From Coix lacryma-jobi var. lacryma-jobi (lineage: Eukaryota; Streptophyta; Magnoliopsida; Poales; Poaceae): 64,000 bases of DNA. The stretch covers positions 28,038,540 to 28,102,539 of the forward strand of contig CM019828.1 in NCBI GenBank assembly GCA_009763385.1, in the 5' to 3' direction. Shown here one piece after another: positions 43,561-55,818 of the stretch (position 1 is its first letter; every line of letters starts with the position of its first letter). A program made the translations under genes and the position numbers. The notes beneath the pieces are model-generated. The model saw only the letters and a program-made list of their open reading frames with translations. It had not been told where the DNA came from and searched no databases.

Positions 43561-46500
43561 GCTGTCATGCTGATGCCCATACAGGATCCCACCTTTTTAA
43601 GGTACATGATTTAATGATTTATTTTAATTATAAGCTTCATCGCTGACAAATTTTATTCTGCAGGAATGCTTGCTTGGGGATTTGGCTTCAAAAACAGTGG
43701 TTTATGTCACTCATCAGAATTCCTACCTACTGCTGATCTCATTCTTGTAAGAATTTCTTGGTAAAGTTTTAGTGTATGATTGTTACATAAATTTTTATGT
43801 CTCTTCTTATAAAGCTTGTAATGTAGGTCATGAAAGATGGGAGAATAGCACAAGCAGGAAAATACAACGAAATACTAGGTTCAGGGAAAGAGTTCATGGA
43901 GCTAGTTGGTGCTCACAAGGATGCTTTGACAACATTGGATGTGATTGGTTCCATGAATGGAGGCAATGAGCTCTCTCCTTCAAGTGGCAAAGCAAAGCCG
44001 AAGCTGTCCAGATCACTGTCATCAGTTGAGAAGAAAGATAAAGCCAACAATGATGAAGAGGATGCTCAGAGTGGGCAGCTGGTGCAGGAAGAAGAAAGGG
44101 AAAGAGGTAGGGTGGGGTTCTGGATCTATTGGAAGTACCTCACACTAGCTTATAAGGGAGCTCTTGTACCGTTTGTGTTGTTAGCACAGATACTTTTCCA
44201 AACACTTCAAATTGCGAGTAATTATTGGATGGCTTGGGCTGCTCCCGTGTCAAAGAATGTTGAGCCTCCTGTGAGCATGTCGACACTGATCTATGTCTAT
44301 GTCATCCTGGCTCTTGGAAGCTCACTGTGCATCCTTGTAAGATCACTGTTCCTTGCAACAGCTGCATACAAAACAGCGACTTTGTTATTCAACAAGATGC
44401 ATCTGTCCATATTCAGAGCTCCTATGTCTTCCTTCGATTCCACTCCGAGCGGGCGCATCTTGAACAGGGCAAGTCATCTTCGTCGGATCAAATATTGTTA
44501 GTTCAATTCATTTACTTGTACTATGGTAATTCATGTATTCAACATTTGCAGGCTTCAACTGATCAAAGTGAAGTGGACACTAACATTGCTGACCAGATGG
44601 GCTCTGTTGCATTTTCCATCATTCAACTTATTGGAATTATTGTGGTGATGTCTCAAGTTGCATGGCAGGTCTTCATTGTTTTCATCCCTGTATTTGCTAC
44701 CTGTGTCTGGTATCAGGTAGTTTTTATCAATCCTATCATCCTCCATGTTAAACTGCAGGATCACCCATATCTCATTTTACTTGCCATGTTGCAGCGATAC
44801 TACATTGACACAGCTAGGGAGCTGCAAAGGCTAGTAAGAGTTTGCAAAGCTCCTACCATACAGCATTTTGCAGAATCAATAACAGGGTCAACTACCATTA
44901 GAAGTTTCGGCAAGGAAAATCAATTTGTGTCAACTCATAGCCATCTAACAGATGCCTACTCTCGACCGAAATTCTACAATACTGGAGCAAGGGAGTGGCT
45001 TTGCTTTCGTCTGGATGTGTTGTCATCTCTTATATTTGCCTTCTCTTTGATATTTTTGATCAATCTACCAACCGGTCTCATAGATCCAGGTATATATCAT
45101 GTCAATTCCTAACATTAGTTATAGTTCTGCTGGATGGATGGCAGTAAATTAGATAGGATTTGATATGGATTCGTAACTAACATCACGATGAACTTTCAGG
45201 TATTGCTGGTCTGGCTATCACATATGGGCTTAATCTGAACATGCTTCAAGCATGGGTTGTCTGGGGTATGTGCACTTTGGAGAACAAGATAATATCAGTA
45301 GAGAGAATTCTACAGTACATTAGCATTCCTGCAGAACCCCCGCTTGTTATGTCACAAGATAAGTTGGCTCATAACTGGCCATCTAATGGAGAAATTCAGC
45401 TCCATAATCTCCATGTAAATCCTTCATCCTTTTGCCGTTGTGTTGTATTCCTTTCTTTTTTTTCTATACTAGAATAGCGTCCTGAATAATTAGTGAGACG
45501 CAAAGGAATAGTTAAATTGTGTGCTTTGTTTCAAACCAGTGCCTATTTGTCTTTCCGGGATCCAGATTATGCTTTGATCAATAAATCTGAAGAATTCAGA
45601 TGGACATATGTGCACAATAGGAGAGTAAAAGAATCATGTCAGGAGGAAGGCCTTCTTAATTTTTAATTTGATGCAGGTTAAATATGTACCGCAATTGCCA
45701 TTTGTTCTGAAGGGTCTTACAGTCACTTTTCTGGGGGGAATGAAGACCGGTATTGTTGGAAGAACAGGAAGTGGCAAATCAACCCTCATTCAGGCCCTTT
45801 TCCGTATTGTGGACTCCACCATTGGTCAGATACTAATAGAGTAGTAATAGATGACGTTGACATTTGCACAATTGGACTGCATGATCTGAGATCCAGACTG
45901 AGCATCATTCCACAGGAGCCGACAATGTTCGAAGGAACTGTTAGAAGTAACCTTGATCCTCTTGGGGAGTACTCTGATGATCAAATATGGGAGGTAGTTT
46001 CACCTTCACATGCTCTGTTGCTTAAAAGTTGTCACACACTCGCGCATTGGTTTTACTTAAGTTGCTATGCCATTCCCTTTTTTTCTCTCAAAAGGAAAGA
46101 AAATAGTTGAAAGTAACAATCTGTTACTCCTGATTTCAGGCTTTGGATTGTTGTCAGCTAGGGGATGAAGTTAGGAAGAAGGAGCTGAAGCTTGACTCAC
46201 CAGGTCTGATATCCTTATATTATTAGTTATGCAGTTCAGAGTTACTCTACCTTTTATTTCCTCACAATCTCACCTTGTATCTTTCACATTTTTTCGGAGT
46301 ACTTGTTTTGACAAAATGAAAGAATGGAGGCACATGATACTGAATATTCTTGTGAAATGTTCTTGACTTGGATTGCAGTGATAGAGAATGGTGAGAACTG
46401 GAGCGTGGGCCAGCGTCAGCTTGTGTGTCTTGGTAGGGTAATTCTGAAACTGAGTAAGATTCTTGTTCTGGACGAAGCCACTGCTTCAGTGGATACTGCA

Positions 46501-46805
46501 ACTGACAACTTGATCCAGAAAACACTGAGGCAGCAGTTTTCAGAGATGACAGTGATCACGATAGCGCACAGGATCACATCGGTTCTTGACAGTGACATGG
46601 TGCTGCTTCTTGATAACGGTTAGTGCCACAAACAGCAGTTACTACTGAATATGATGCCTTTGGCGCTTCTGTGGTGATGACACTGGTGCTGTTATTTGCA
46701 GGTGTGGCCATCGAGCACAACAGGCCTGCAAAATCGCTGGAGGATAAATCGTCTCTGTTCTCAAAGCTCGTAGCAGAATATACCATGTGGTCGGTGCATA
46801 CATAG
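43561..46805 (+). pseudogene. ABCC (MRP-type) transporter, 3' half only, with frame lesions
   Basis: ABCC proteins are about 1500-residue vacuolar or plasma-membrane pumps for conjugates. Only the end of the first ATPase domain onward is present: a remnant AHTGSHLFK exon (to 43601), ECLLGDLASKTVVYVTH (43664-43746), then 43827-44468, 44552-44716, 44795-45089, 45200-45414, 45677-45993, 46140-46203, 46379-46618 and 46702-46805. These cover the linker, second membrane domain (helices such as LVPFVLLAQILFQTLQIA) and second ATPase domain, with Walker A GRTGSGKST, signature WSVGQRQLVCLGR, Walker B ILVLDEATASVD and the switch histidine in IAHRIT. Lesions: a ~4-bp deletion in the second exon, and an ~11-bp insertion near 45839 that adds stops and shifts frame. 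The intron after 44468 begins GC. TMD1 and most of NBD1 are absent upstream. The natural stop is at 46803. Confidence 0.88.
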
Positions 46806-47455
46806 CAGACGACTGAAGATGGTTCTTTCTTCTACTCAGTTACTCAGGCTGAGTTTTCGAAAATGCCAAAAAAAAAAAAATACTAGATTGTGCTAGTTCA
46901 AGCACAATCAGGAAGAGGGATCACAAGAGCTGATGGCTAGTTACGTTTAAAGAAAACTCCTGAACATTATATGCTTGACCACTGACCATGTGGAATTTTC
47001 AGAGATGTTGTAGTACTACATTTTGGTGGAGGTAACACATCTAAATAAAATAGCGAAGTATTTGCAACTTTTCATTCTGGAGAACGTAACATATCGGCAA
47101 CATTCAACAGTCAAGCTGTTGATCTCATCCTGATTATTCCTACGTGAAGCCTGTCAAGAGAGATGCATAACCATCTTATCTTAATTCTAACCTGCTAAAA
47201 CCTTGTGTGACGGGCTCTCCTTCATTTTATTCGTATGAATAGCCATTTATGGAGCTCAGATCAATCTGATCAAGTGCTTCATGCATCCTTAAATCTGTAG
47301 GCAAGAAACCACTACTCTTTCAGCGACATAAGAAGTACTAATGCAAGGCAGGAATTACCAGTGGTTAGGCAAGTAGTATCTCAGGTCAAGATGGCCGTAT
47401 AAAAGGTGAATTCATACCCCAAGCTTCTTCTTTGTGAGAGCAAGCAGCACTTGAG
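46806..47455. other. Downstream flank of the ABCC remnant, no gene seen
   Basis: AT-rich sequence with an A-run at about 46867-46880 that probably belongs to the old 3' region of the ABCC gene. No recognisable element. Confidence 0.4.
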
Positions 47456-47680
47456 GGTCCTGTTTGGTCAGCGTGTATGCGTCAATCTTGTTCAGGTCAA
47501 TTCTTTAGACGCATAGAGCATTAAATGTAGGTAAAAAATAACTAATTGTATTTTTAGTCCGCTCATGTTGAGACGAATTTTTTGAGCCTAGTTAGGTCAT
47601 GTTTGGATAAAGTTTGTCAAATAACAACGAAAGTGCTACAGTAACTTTTCATCAAATATTTCACCAACTGAACAAGGCCT
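47456..47680. mobile_element. Tourist-like MITE (GGCCTTGTTCAG type)
   Basis: The right end CTGAACAAGGCC and left end GGGTCCTGTTTGG are imperfect inverted copies. The interior carries words characteristic of an abundant panicoid grass MITE: CTTTAGACGCATAGAGCATT, AAAAAATAACTAATTG, GAGACGAATTTTTTGAGCC and GAAAGTGCTACAGTAAC. The family assignment rests on recognition of these words, not on a search. Confidence 0.7.
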
Positions 47681-50212
47681 AAGTGGCTCGAATTCTACGA
47701 GCAAGCAGGAAAAAGGTGCTAAAACCTCTTAGGACTTGGAACAATTTTAAGCCCAGACTACAGTTAGCAGGCACCCTTCTTTGTTAGGGTATAATTCGAT
47801 TTCTGCCCAGAATTAGAAGTATCCATTTGGTGCAAGGGTGATTCACATGTAGGACTGGCTAGATATTAACCAATCATCCCATTAACCTCTATGGATTGGA
47901 AGTTAGATACTTTGTATTTTGGACTGACAGTTACTCTAGTTGACATTTCTTCAGTTTGGACAGAAAACAGTTAGCAGGCTTCTAACTTTAATTGGCTATA
48001 ATTTCAGTTTGGATTAGAACCTGGTAACTCCATTTAAGGTCATGATAATCCTCACTTAGCTTATTCCATAGCATTATGGATCCAGTCATTAGCCATGCTA
48101 ATGTCTGAGTTAATCCATCCTCAAATCCTGATTTAAGTCTCTGCCACTTATCACTAAAAGTCACTGTTGTCTGATGGGCAACAGTAAGTATTCTGTTCTT
48201 TTTCAATCAGTACAACAGTAGGGACCACTTAGCTCTAGCTTTGGATGTTTTGATCACTATTTCATTCCCTCTAAGAAAGGAGTTAATCACCTGCAAGTGT
48301 TCAGGTCCAGTCCTAGCTGAATTTGTGCATTCAGTAAAGAGGTAATTCAGTAAAAATGTTGTAGAGTCTTGTAGCCTTGTTGTTTAACCCAATCAGTAGG
48401 AGATAGTAACATTTGGGGGTAGATAACATTATAGTTTTTGCACTTGACTGAACTTAGTTAGCTTAATTTTGTTTATGATAACTGTAGAACAGCTACAGGG
48501 CTAGTGTTGGTTCCAATGATTTCTTTTAGCTCTGTGTGAATCCTGGTAGTTGGTCTTGTTAAGTTCAGGGAAAAACTAAATTAGCTCACACCTAATCTCA
48601 GCCATCAATCCCTGATGGCCATCAGAGTTAACAGTTCAGGTTGTATAATTACATCCATAGGATTTCTGTCAGCAGGCAGATTACATGAAACTACCTTTGA
48701 TTAACCATAACTCGAGCTATGGTTACAATTTAATGTCTCCAAATAAATCTATGATAATTCTAGCTGAGCTCTGTCCAAAATACCATGAATCAAAACCTTA
48801 TCTTAGTTAATTATTAAGTTAATCATTCTGGAATTTGGGGTTTCAGTTCTGTTCTGTCAAAACTGAATGAGGAACCATTCAGTTTCGTCAGTTAGGAACA
48901 GGGCTAGGTGAAATCTTCAGAACCATATTCTGTGCAATTCCGGGAGATTCAGTTCACGATCATGTTAGCAAATCTGTTCCTGATTCGAAGCTCTACCAGG
49001 ATATGCAATTTGTTGAACCGCTACCGAAGCTCGTCTCGCGAAATTGGAAGCCGCCGCCTCTGTCCACTCCGGCATCGACAGCTCATGCTTTCCAATTCGC
49101 GCCGCCGCTTGATCGAAGGGTGTGGGGATGCTGCTGGGTGCCTAGGCAAGGCACCAGATCGACACGGCCATGGGGGAGGCGCTGAAGACGTGTCGTGCTC
49201 ATTTTCTCCCGTCTCGCGCATCTCCTCACCGCTCTGCTCGTTGAGCTCAGTTTTGAGCGCCATGAACCCTCCCCGCATCGCCGGCAAATTCGCCGAGCAG
49301 AGCAGGGGGGCTTTGTGGTTCAATTACTCGTAGCCATGGAGTCCCTGTCAGCTTCACTTCCAACCCATCCTGTCCCTCGAACCGATACCGGCGTCCTTTC
49401 GCCGTAACGCTTGAAGCCGCCGCCGTGCGCTGGCTGATGCGCCGCCATGCGTCATGCGTGTGACCCCGCCATGCTATATAGCCAGTGCCCGCCCTATAAT
49501 TTTAAGGGCCTCGGGCGAACTCGTCGCGACGACCCCTCTAAATTATATATAAATCATATATAAAATCATACAATATATGTAGTCAGTTATTTATCATGTC
49601 TGATAATTATTGAGAAATAATGTACACTAAAATAGTAGTATATTTGTATTTCTAGAACTAATATAATTACCTTAACGAAGAATAGAACTCTATAATATAC
49701 ATGGCTTCTCATTTAAAGATAATTCTTTAGACATTTCTTGATGCAAAATCATCAAGTACGATGTTGGCAAAAGGGAAAAAAAATTACCGAGAACACTAGA
49801 TTACTTTAGATGAGTTGTCCTTGTCGAGCCTGCTGCTGCTTCAGGGCTTAGGCAATCGGCGCTGAGCGCTGACTGATGTCGCTGTCGTGGCGACGTGACG
49901 CCGTCGTCTCTCAGCTGGATGGATGATGTGACGCGATGCAATCACGAACGCGTGGAACCAGCGATCTGATGATCCCCTGCCTCGCGAACTGAAGAGTCGA
50001 GGCGTCGAGCACTCGAGCGAATGAGCGATCGGGTCTGTTGGCTTATTGATTGTTGCTGATGGCTCCTATCTCCTCGTCTCCTACTCTGATACTCTCTTGT
50101 CTCCTAAAATAAAAGGCCAAAAGACCGATGCTCCCCTACCTGATCTGCTTCATTGAGTCAGCTATAGCTAAAGGGTATAGGGTCTTACCAGGAGCGGGGT
50201 ATAGGGTCTTAC
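47681..50212. other. Probable degraded LTR sequence, borders not found
   Basis: The stretch 47700-49490 has the texture of a Tekay-like LTR: an AT-rich part with repeated TTAGCAGGC/CTAACT words, a GC-rich coding-like block (48990-49430) and a TATA-like GCTATATAGCC near 49473. Beyond it, 49490-50160 is AT-rich with GC islands and may hold a hAT-like piece (GGGCCTCGGGCGAACT). A ~27-bp direct duplication (GGGTATAGGGTCTTACCAGG at about 50174 and 50199) precedes the next MITE. No gene is supported. Confidence 0.4.
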
Positions 50213-50385
50213 CAGGAGCGAATCTACATGGGGGGCTGAGTGGGTTCCAACCCCCCTAAAGCTGGTACATCAATTTAAAATTAAAGATAATTAAAGAAAA
50301 ATTAGTAGAGAAAAGAAGAAAAAAAATAAAAAAGGAAGAATAAGAGACCAGCCACTCTTTTGATCGTGTTCTGCATCCGCCACTT
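50213..50385. mobile_element. hAT MITE, 173 bp
   Basis: It is flanked by a perfect 8-bp duplication GGTCTTAC (50205-50212 and 50386-50393). The left end CAGGAGCGAATCTAC and right end CTGCATCCGCCACTT are weak inverted copies of the hAT type. The interior is A-rich. Confidence 0.7.
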
Positions 50386-50393
50386 GGTCTTAC

Positions 50394-51596
50394 ATACCTG
50401 GGCTTGGCCCCTATGTTGTCTGGGCCCTCGGCTCTCGCTCTCGCTGCCCTGCCCATAGAGCCGGCACTGTATATAGCTTTGCCAGGCCCAAACTTCAACC
50501 TCGATGTCTGCCTTATGTCTCTAGAGCTCGTGCGCATTCAAGTCGATCACGACGTCGTGCACCTTCACCGCATCGCCATGGCCGCTGCAGAGCTTGATCC
50601 AGTCGTGTGCTGGCGCGGGAAGGGAAGGGGAACGCGACAGTGTGCTTGGATTCGCTGGAAGGCTCGCCGTCGACGAGCAGTGACCGGTCAGCGGCCGCCC
50701 CTGTACTCCTGACTGCTGGAGCTGTTTGACCGGCGGGTCCGCGTGTCAGACGGGTTGGTCCACTGGACCTGGTCCAGGAAGGACTCTGCCGAGGACTGCT
50801 AGGGTATAACCCTATTTTCTGTTTTTATTTTTAATATGTAACTTTGGAAATTCATATCAAAATAAATATAGCTCCAAATATAATGAGCCAAATTGCAGAT
50901 GAAATGTTAAATCAAGATCTACCATAATATGTATTTGGTATTGCATGTGCTACAGTATAAAATGGAGTTAGGTTTAAACCTTAGTTTTAGCACCTACAAA
51001 CTTTGTAGACTTTTCATTGCGTTAGAGAAATGATCTTGAGGTGATTCTTGTTGGAATAGTCTACATGTGGAACCTATTTTCATATAAAAATATACAATCA
51101 GCATGTGTAGTACACAAATCTGAGGCTATAGTTCAATTTTGAATAGTGGTCAAATCTGTCCTGTGTACTTATTTTTTCACAGCAATAAATCTCTATCTAT
51201 CTTATCTTACCTTATCTTATCTTATCATAATGATATCTTCTGCCCGGTACTTAGATTTACCCCGAACTCTGATTCACCCGGCCCGACTCCGTACCGCCCA
51301 CTCCTCTTTTTCCGGCAACCGCACCACGCCCCTTTCCCCATACCATATTATACACGGTAATATTTTCTCCGTAAAAAAACATGAACTTCTCTCTTCCCTT
51401 CCGTACAGATCCGCTCCGCTCCGCTCTCTTTCGATCCGTTCTTAGCGCCGCCGCCTGATCCCGGCTCTCAGCGCCGCCGCCCGATCCCAGCTCTCAACGG
51501 TGCTCACCATCCTCCGACACCACCGGCTTGCTCCCAGGTCTGCGTCTGAGCCGGGGTCCCATCCGAGCTGCGTCCGCGTTTGGCCGTCTCTCCATC
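50394..51596. other. Intergenic sequence, no gene recognised
   Basis: A GC-rich part (50400-50780), an AT-rich part with TTATC repeats (51195-51225) and a short direct repeat (GCGCCGCCGCC followed by GATCCC, twice near 51446-51486). A minus-oriented LTR end starts at 51597. Confidence 0.4.
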
Positions 51597-51997
51597 TGTC
51601 ACACCCCAATTTTAAGAACAAAATTAGAGCACAATATATATATGCCAAGATCAATTTTCATACATATATCGACATCATAGTAAATATCAAAACAATGCTT
51701 TTATTAATATATCGATCTTTATTACAAAAATGACCCTCGGGTCCAAAAGAAAAGTACAGACTCTCAACAGATTCTGATGTAGACTTCGCGGAAACTGGAC
51801 GCCATCTCCACAGGAAGGTCGACCGGGGGCTGCGCCATCCTAGTACAAGTCGTCGGGGTCGTGTTCACCGTCTTCTGGGTACTCCTGCTCTGCGTCGTGG
51901 ACTCCAACGTCTGTGTAGGGTAGCAGGGGGTTCAAAGAGGAAGGGTGAGTACATCGAAATGTACTCCGCAAGTGTAGGAAATATATGCTTATGAGGC
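51597..51997 (-). mobile_element. Truncated gypsy LTR end, reverse orientation
   Basis: It begins TGTCACACCCCAATTTTAAG on the plus strand, the same sequence that starts the reverse LTR at 60879. Both reach a related TCATGAGGCT/TTATGAGGCT word about 350-400 bp in. Here the SIRE-like LTR begins at that point, so the insertion truncated it. Confidence 0.7.
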
Positions 51998-52991
51998 TGA
52001 AAGGCCCTAGTTTGGTTTTGGTAATTGAGTGACAACCTTAGGTGGAATAATTGTGTTTATGTGAGATACACAGGGATTAGTCCACAGGTACATGTGTGTG
52101 AGCACTTGAGCCATGGAGGTGAGTGGCTTGGACTTGATGTGAAGCTCACACATGTGATGATCATGGTGGAGCTTATTGCATATGTGACATGACATGGAGT
52201 CATATGGCTAAGATGGTGAAGATCAAGGCAAGACTTGGCTTGATGGACCGGTTGCGAAGGTGAAGGGCAAGTTGGAGGCTTTGAAGCTGTTGGTACCGAG
52301 TGTCGAGAGGCTTGAGCAAAGACTTGGCGCCGAAGGACCGAAGCAATGGTGAAGAGCAAGTGAGGTCAAGATCGATGGACCATGGAGGTCATGTGATGAT
52401 ATGAAGTGGATCATATCATTTGATGATAGGTTGGTGCATGTGTTGCATCAACACCGAAGGAGATGGAATGGAATGCGCAAGGCAAAGGTATAATTGTAGG
52501 GCATTTCATTTCACCGGTCATAGGTGTGTAGAGAAGTTTATAACCGAGTTTAGGATAGATGGCCGTACTATCAAGAGGAGCAAACTTGTTTGCATATTGG
52601 TCATCTAGTGCCACTTGAGCGAACTAACATTGTGATGTTGCTAGGATTGAGTGGCGTGGTGAGTGCAAGTGCTAATCCTTTGAAAAATGATTGTTAAAAT
52701 GCTAACACACATGCACAAGGTGGTATACACTTGGTGGTGTTGGCACATTTGCAAAGGGGAAGGTGTTGGAGTTGAATTGGATCAACTCGGAGAAGCGAAT
52801 GAGGCTTTTCGGTGTGTTCCGGACTCTAGGATGGCTCTTGAATTGTAATTATATACTAATCCTTTGTGATATGGATTATGTCTCTATGTGGGTTGTGTAG
52901 CCCTCTGAGTTAGCTTTCCAAAATGTCCAAGATCATCTAAATCGGAGTTCGGAGCTAAGAGTTATAGTCATTTGAGCGTTGAAAGGTCAGT

Positions 52992-53281
52992 GACCGGACT
53001 CACTGACCAGACGCGTCCGGTCAGTAGGGTGAGTCCGGTCAGTGCATTTTGAGTGCTGATTTGAGGTATATTGACCGGACGCTCGGTAGAGTCCGGTCAC
53101 TGAAAAACAGCCCCGAAACCTCTCTGTTTGCGACCGGACTCAGGCATAGGTGGGTCCGGTCATTATGACCTGACGCGTCCGGTCAGTAGAAGGCTGAACG
53201 CGCGCGAAAACTAGCCGTTGGGGACGAACGACCGGACTCTAGTGACAGGACGCGTCCGGTCACCCTGTAGTGAGTCCGGTC
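52992..53281. promoter_or_regulatory. Cluster of 11 GACCGGAC/GTCCGGTC octamers upstream of the LTR TATA box
   Basis: Exact octamers start at 52992, 53015, 53033, 53073, 53091, 53132, 53154, 53177, 53230, 53254 and 53274, in the orientation order + - - + - + - - + - -. The last one ends about 50 bp before the TATA box. The density and two-way arrangement look like a transcription-factor binding array. The factor is unknown. Confidence 0.7.
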
Positions 53282-53330
53282 AGTACGAAAAGTGCCCAGT
53301 GAAGGGGGTAATGGCTAGTTGAGCCCTTGG

Positions 53331-53340
53331 GGCTATAAAA
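53331..53340 (+). promoter_or_regulatory. TATA box of the SIRE-like LTR
   Basis: GGCTATAAAAGG follows the octamer cluster at the distance expected for a core promoter. Confidence 0.65.
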
Positions 53341-54418
53341 GGAGATGGTGGTCGGCCTTGGCTGGTGCTGAGCACCCTTGGGACTTGGTGTCCATGCTAG
53401 GGGAGTGCTAGGAAGCCCTCTAACTCGCTTGTGCTTGCTAGTGCGTGAATCATTGCGAGTGAGTGATTGCTAGTGCGTTGCATTGAGAGATTGCATCGAG
53501 TGGCACTAGGTGATCGTGTTGCAAGCCGATGGTGCTTGTTACTCTTGGAGGTTGCCACCTCCTAGACGGCTTGGTGATCGAGTCTCGGTCGTGAAGCCCA
53601 CGTGAAGATTGTGTGTGGCTCCAGAGAAGGATTGTGAGGGGTATTGTGCTCTCCCTGCGGGGATCGTGAAGAGCAACTCTAGTAGAGCGTGTCATTGAGT
53701 TACCCTCACTTGTGGGTGAGTTCTTGCGGCGCTCGAGTGTCGAGCTAGGTGTGGTGCCTATTAGCCGCCGAACTACCAAAGTGTGTGGTCGACACAACGG
53801 GGACTAGCTTGGTGGCAACCAAGTGAACCTCGGGAGAAAAATCACCGTGTCAACTTCGTGTTCATCTTCTCGGTGGTTTGCAAACTCCATTCACTAGCTT
53901 GTATTTACTTGTTCATATACTGTGCTAGTGTAGATTGCTCTTGTGCTTCTAGTTAGATTGTGTAGCTTGCTAGTTACATCCTTTGCTTGTGTAGCATAGA
54001 GTTGATCCCATGAGTGACCAGTTGACTTGTAGTCTTGCTAGTCACATTGCTTAGTTTGTGTAGCTAAGTTGAGCTCTCTAATTTAGCTTGTATAGCCTTG
54101 TTATTGAGTATTGCTAGTGAGCTTAGGCTTTGTGCTTTTGCTTAGTGGCATGTGTAGGAGCTCCCCGATTGATTGAGTACTAGTTGCTTAGGTTTGTGTA
54201 ACCTTGCAAGCTAGAATTGTTTAGGTGAGCTCTAGCTAGCCCGACACCTTATATGCTTTGTTTAGGATCTTTTGTAAGGTGTCATAGAGTATAAGTAGAG
54301 GGGTGTAGTCTTGGCTAGACCAATAGTTTTAATTCCGCATTTGTTTCGGTTAGCTGGTGCAATTATTTTTAGAAAGGACTATTCACCCCCCTCTAGTCCG
54401 CCATCTCGACCCTTCAAT

Positions 54419-54430
54419 TGGTATCGGAGC
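54419..54430 (+). other. Primer-binding site (initiator methionine tRNA type)
   Basis: TGGTATCGGAGC lies two bases after the LTR end. It matches the common TGGTATCAGAGC primer-binding site of plant copia elements with one change. Confidence 0.85.
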
Positions 54431-54468
54431 CGAGGTCTCTCATTTGTGGTCTTCACCGACCCGAGAGG

Positions 54469-55818
54469 ATGGCGACTTATGGGCTAGATGTTGAGTGTCC
54501 ACATATTTTTGATGGCACACACTTTACACGGTGGAAAAAATGGATGATATGCAATTTTAAGTTTATTAGTCCTCAAATGTGGTGGATCGTAGATGTGGGT
54601 CTTTCTCTTGTGTTGGATAGAAAGAATGCAACTCAAGCGCAAAAGAAATGCTTACATCTCGATTGCCAAGCTACTAATATTTTCTATCAATCTATGGAGG
54701 ATAACATATTTGGTGAGATCATGGACTTGAAGTCCGCCCATGAGATTTGGATTTATCTCAATGAGAAATATGGGGTGATCTCCGATGATGATGTTGATGA
54801 GCCCAAGAAGGAGGCGCATGAGGATGTTGAGCATGACCACAACTTGATGGTTGTGGAGGATTGCTCCACCTCATGTTCAAGTGATGATGATGATGATCGA
54901 CCCACAAGTTCACTTGACAAGATTGTTGATGATGGGCCGAGCTCAAGTGATGCAATTAATGATTCTACTCCATACTCACTTGATGATGATGATGATGACG
55001 GCTACGAGAGTGATGTCTCCACAAGCTCTTCTACTACATCACATTGCTTCATGTCACATGGTGACACAAAGGTATCTATTGGTAATGTGGTAGTTGATTG
55101 TGATGATCCAAACTTTGAGCTTGTATGTAGACTCACTAAAGCTTTAGAAAATGAGATGGCAAAAACAATGAAATTGAAAAATGAAAACTCATTTCTAAAG
55201 AACACATGTGAGCAACAAAAACATCTACTTTATATTACTACTTGTTCACATGAGGAGCTTAAATTGACTCATGAGGAACTTAGTGTTGCTCATGACAACT
55301 TGGTACAAGACCATGCTTTTCTCACTAACAAGCTTTCTAATGAAGAAACTAAAACTAGTGAGAGCTCATCACATGGATCAAATGATCAATTGCAAAATGT
55401 TGCTAACCCATGTGATGTAGGCAAGAAGAATGTATCCACCTCTTGTGATGATTTATTAGCTATGCCATGTTCTTCACATATAGATGCTTGTTCTACTTCT
55501 TTGTCTTGTGAGACTAATCTTTTGAAGGAGAACAATGAGCTCAAGAGTGAAGTGAAGAATTTGAGCAACAAGTTAGAGAGGTGCTACAACTCCAAAGTCA
55601 CCTTTGAGCACATGTTGAAGAATCAAAAGAGCTACGGTGACAAGAGTGGCATTGGTTTCAACAAAAGCATGTCCAAGGGTGAGAGAAATAGATTGAAGAA
55701 GATGAAGAAGCAAGAACAAAAGAATCTAGCTCATTTCATGTGCTTCAAATGCCATGAGATGGGACATCTTGCAAATGCTTGCCCCAATGGAGAAAAGCTC
55801 AAGTTGAAGAAGGAATAA
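54469..55818 (+). CDS. SIRE-like copia gag protein
   Basis: From ATG 54469 the product starts MATYGLDVECPHIFDGTHFT, followed by W-rich capsid motifs (RWKKWMICNF, MWWIVDVGLS), as in SIRE/Opie-type gag proteins. Two aspartate-rich runs (near residues 142-146 and 181-186), a helical coiled-coil-like region (about 240-390) and a CCHC zinc knuckle (CFKCHEMGHLANAC, 55741-55782) follow. An upstream in-frame start near 54418 lies inside the primer-binding region and is unlikely. Three more zinc knuckles in the same frame follow the stop. No protease, integrase or RT follows, so the element depended on others to move. Confidence 0.85.
   Translation: MATYGLDVECPHIFDGTHFTRWKKWMICNFKFISPQMWWIVDVGLSLVLDRKNATQAQKKCLHLDCQATNIFYQSMEDNIFGEIMDLKSAHEIWIYLNEKYGVISDDDVDEPKKEAHEDVEHDHNLMVVEDCSTSCSSDDDDDRPTSSLDKIVDDGPSSSDAINDSTPYSLDDDDDDGYESDVSTSSSTTSHCFMSHGDTKVSIGNVVVDCDDPNFELVCRLTKALENEMAKTMKLKNENSFLKNTCEQQKHLLYITTCSHEELKLTHEELSVAHDNLVQDHAFLTNKLSNEETKTSESSSHGSNDQLQNVANPCDVGKKNVSTSCDDLLAMPCSSHIDACSTSLSCETNLLKENNELKSEVKNLSNKLERCYNSKVTFEHMLKNQKSYGDKSGIGFNKSMSKGERNRLKKMKKQEQKNLAHFMCFKCHEMGHLANACPNGEKLKLKKE

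Larger units (their letters stand above)
51998..54416 (+). mobile_element. 5' LTR of a SIRE-like copia element, 2.4 kb
   Basis: It starts TGAAAGGCCC and ends CCCTTCA, and is followed by the primer-binding site. A TATA box lies at 53331-53340 (GGCTATAAAA). The U3 part upstream of it carries 11 copies of GACCGGAC/GTCCGGTC. The segment near 53790-53860 (GTCGACACAACGGGGACTAG) is shared in reverse with the solo LTR at 56372-58747, so the two belong to related families. Confidence 0.85.
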
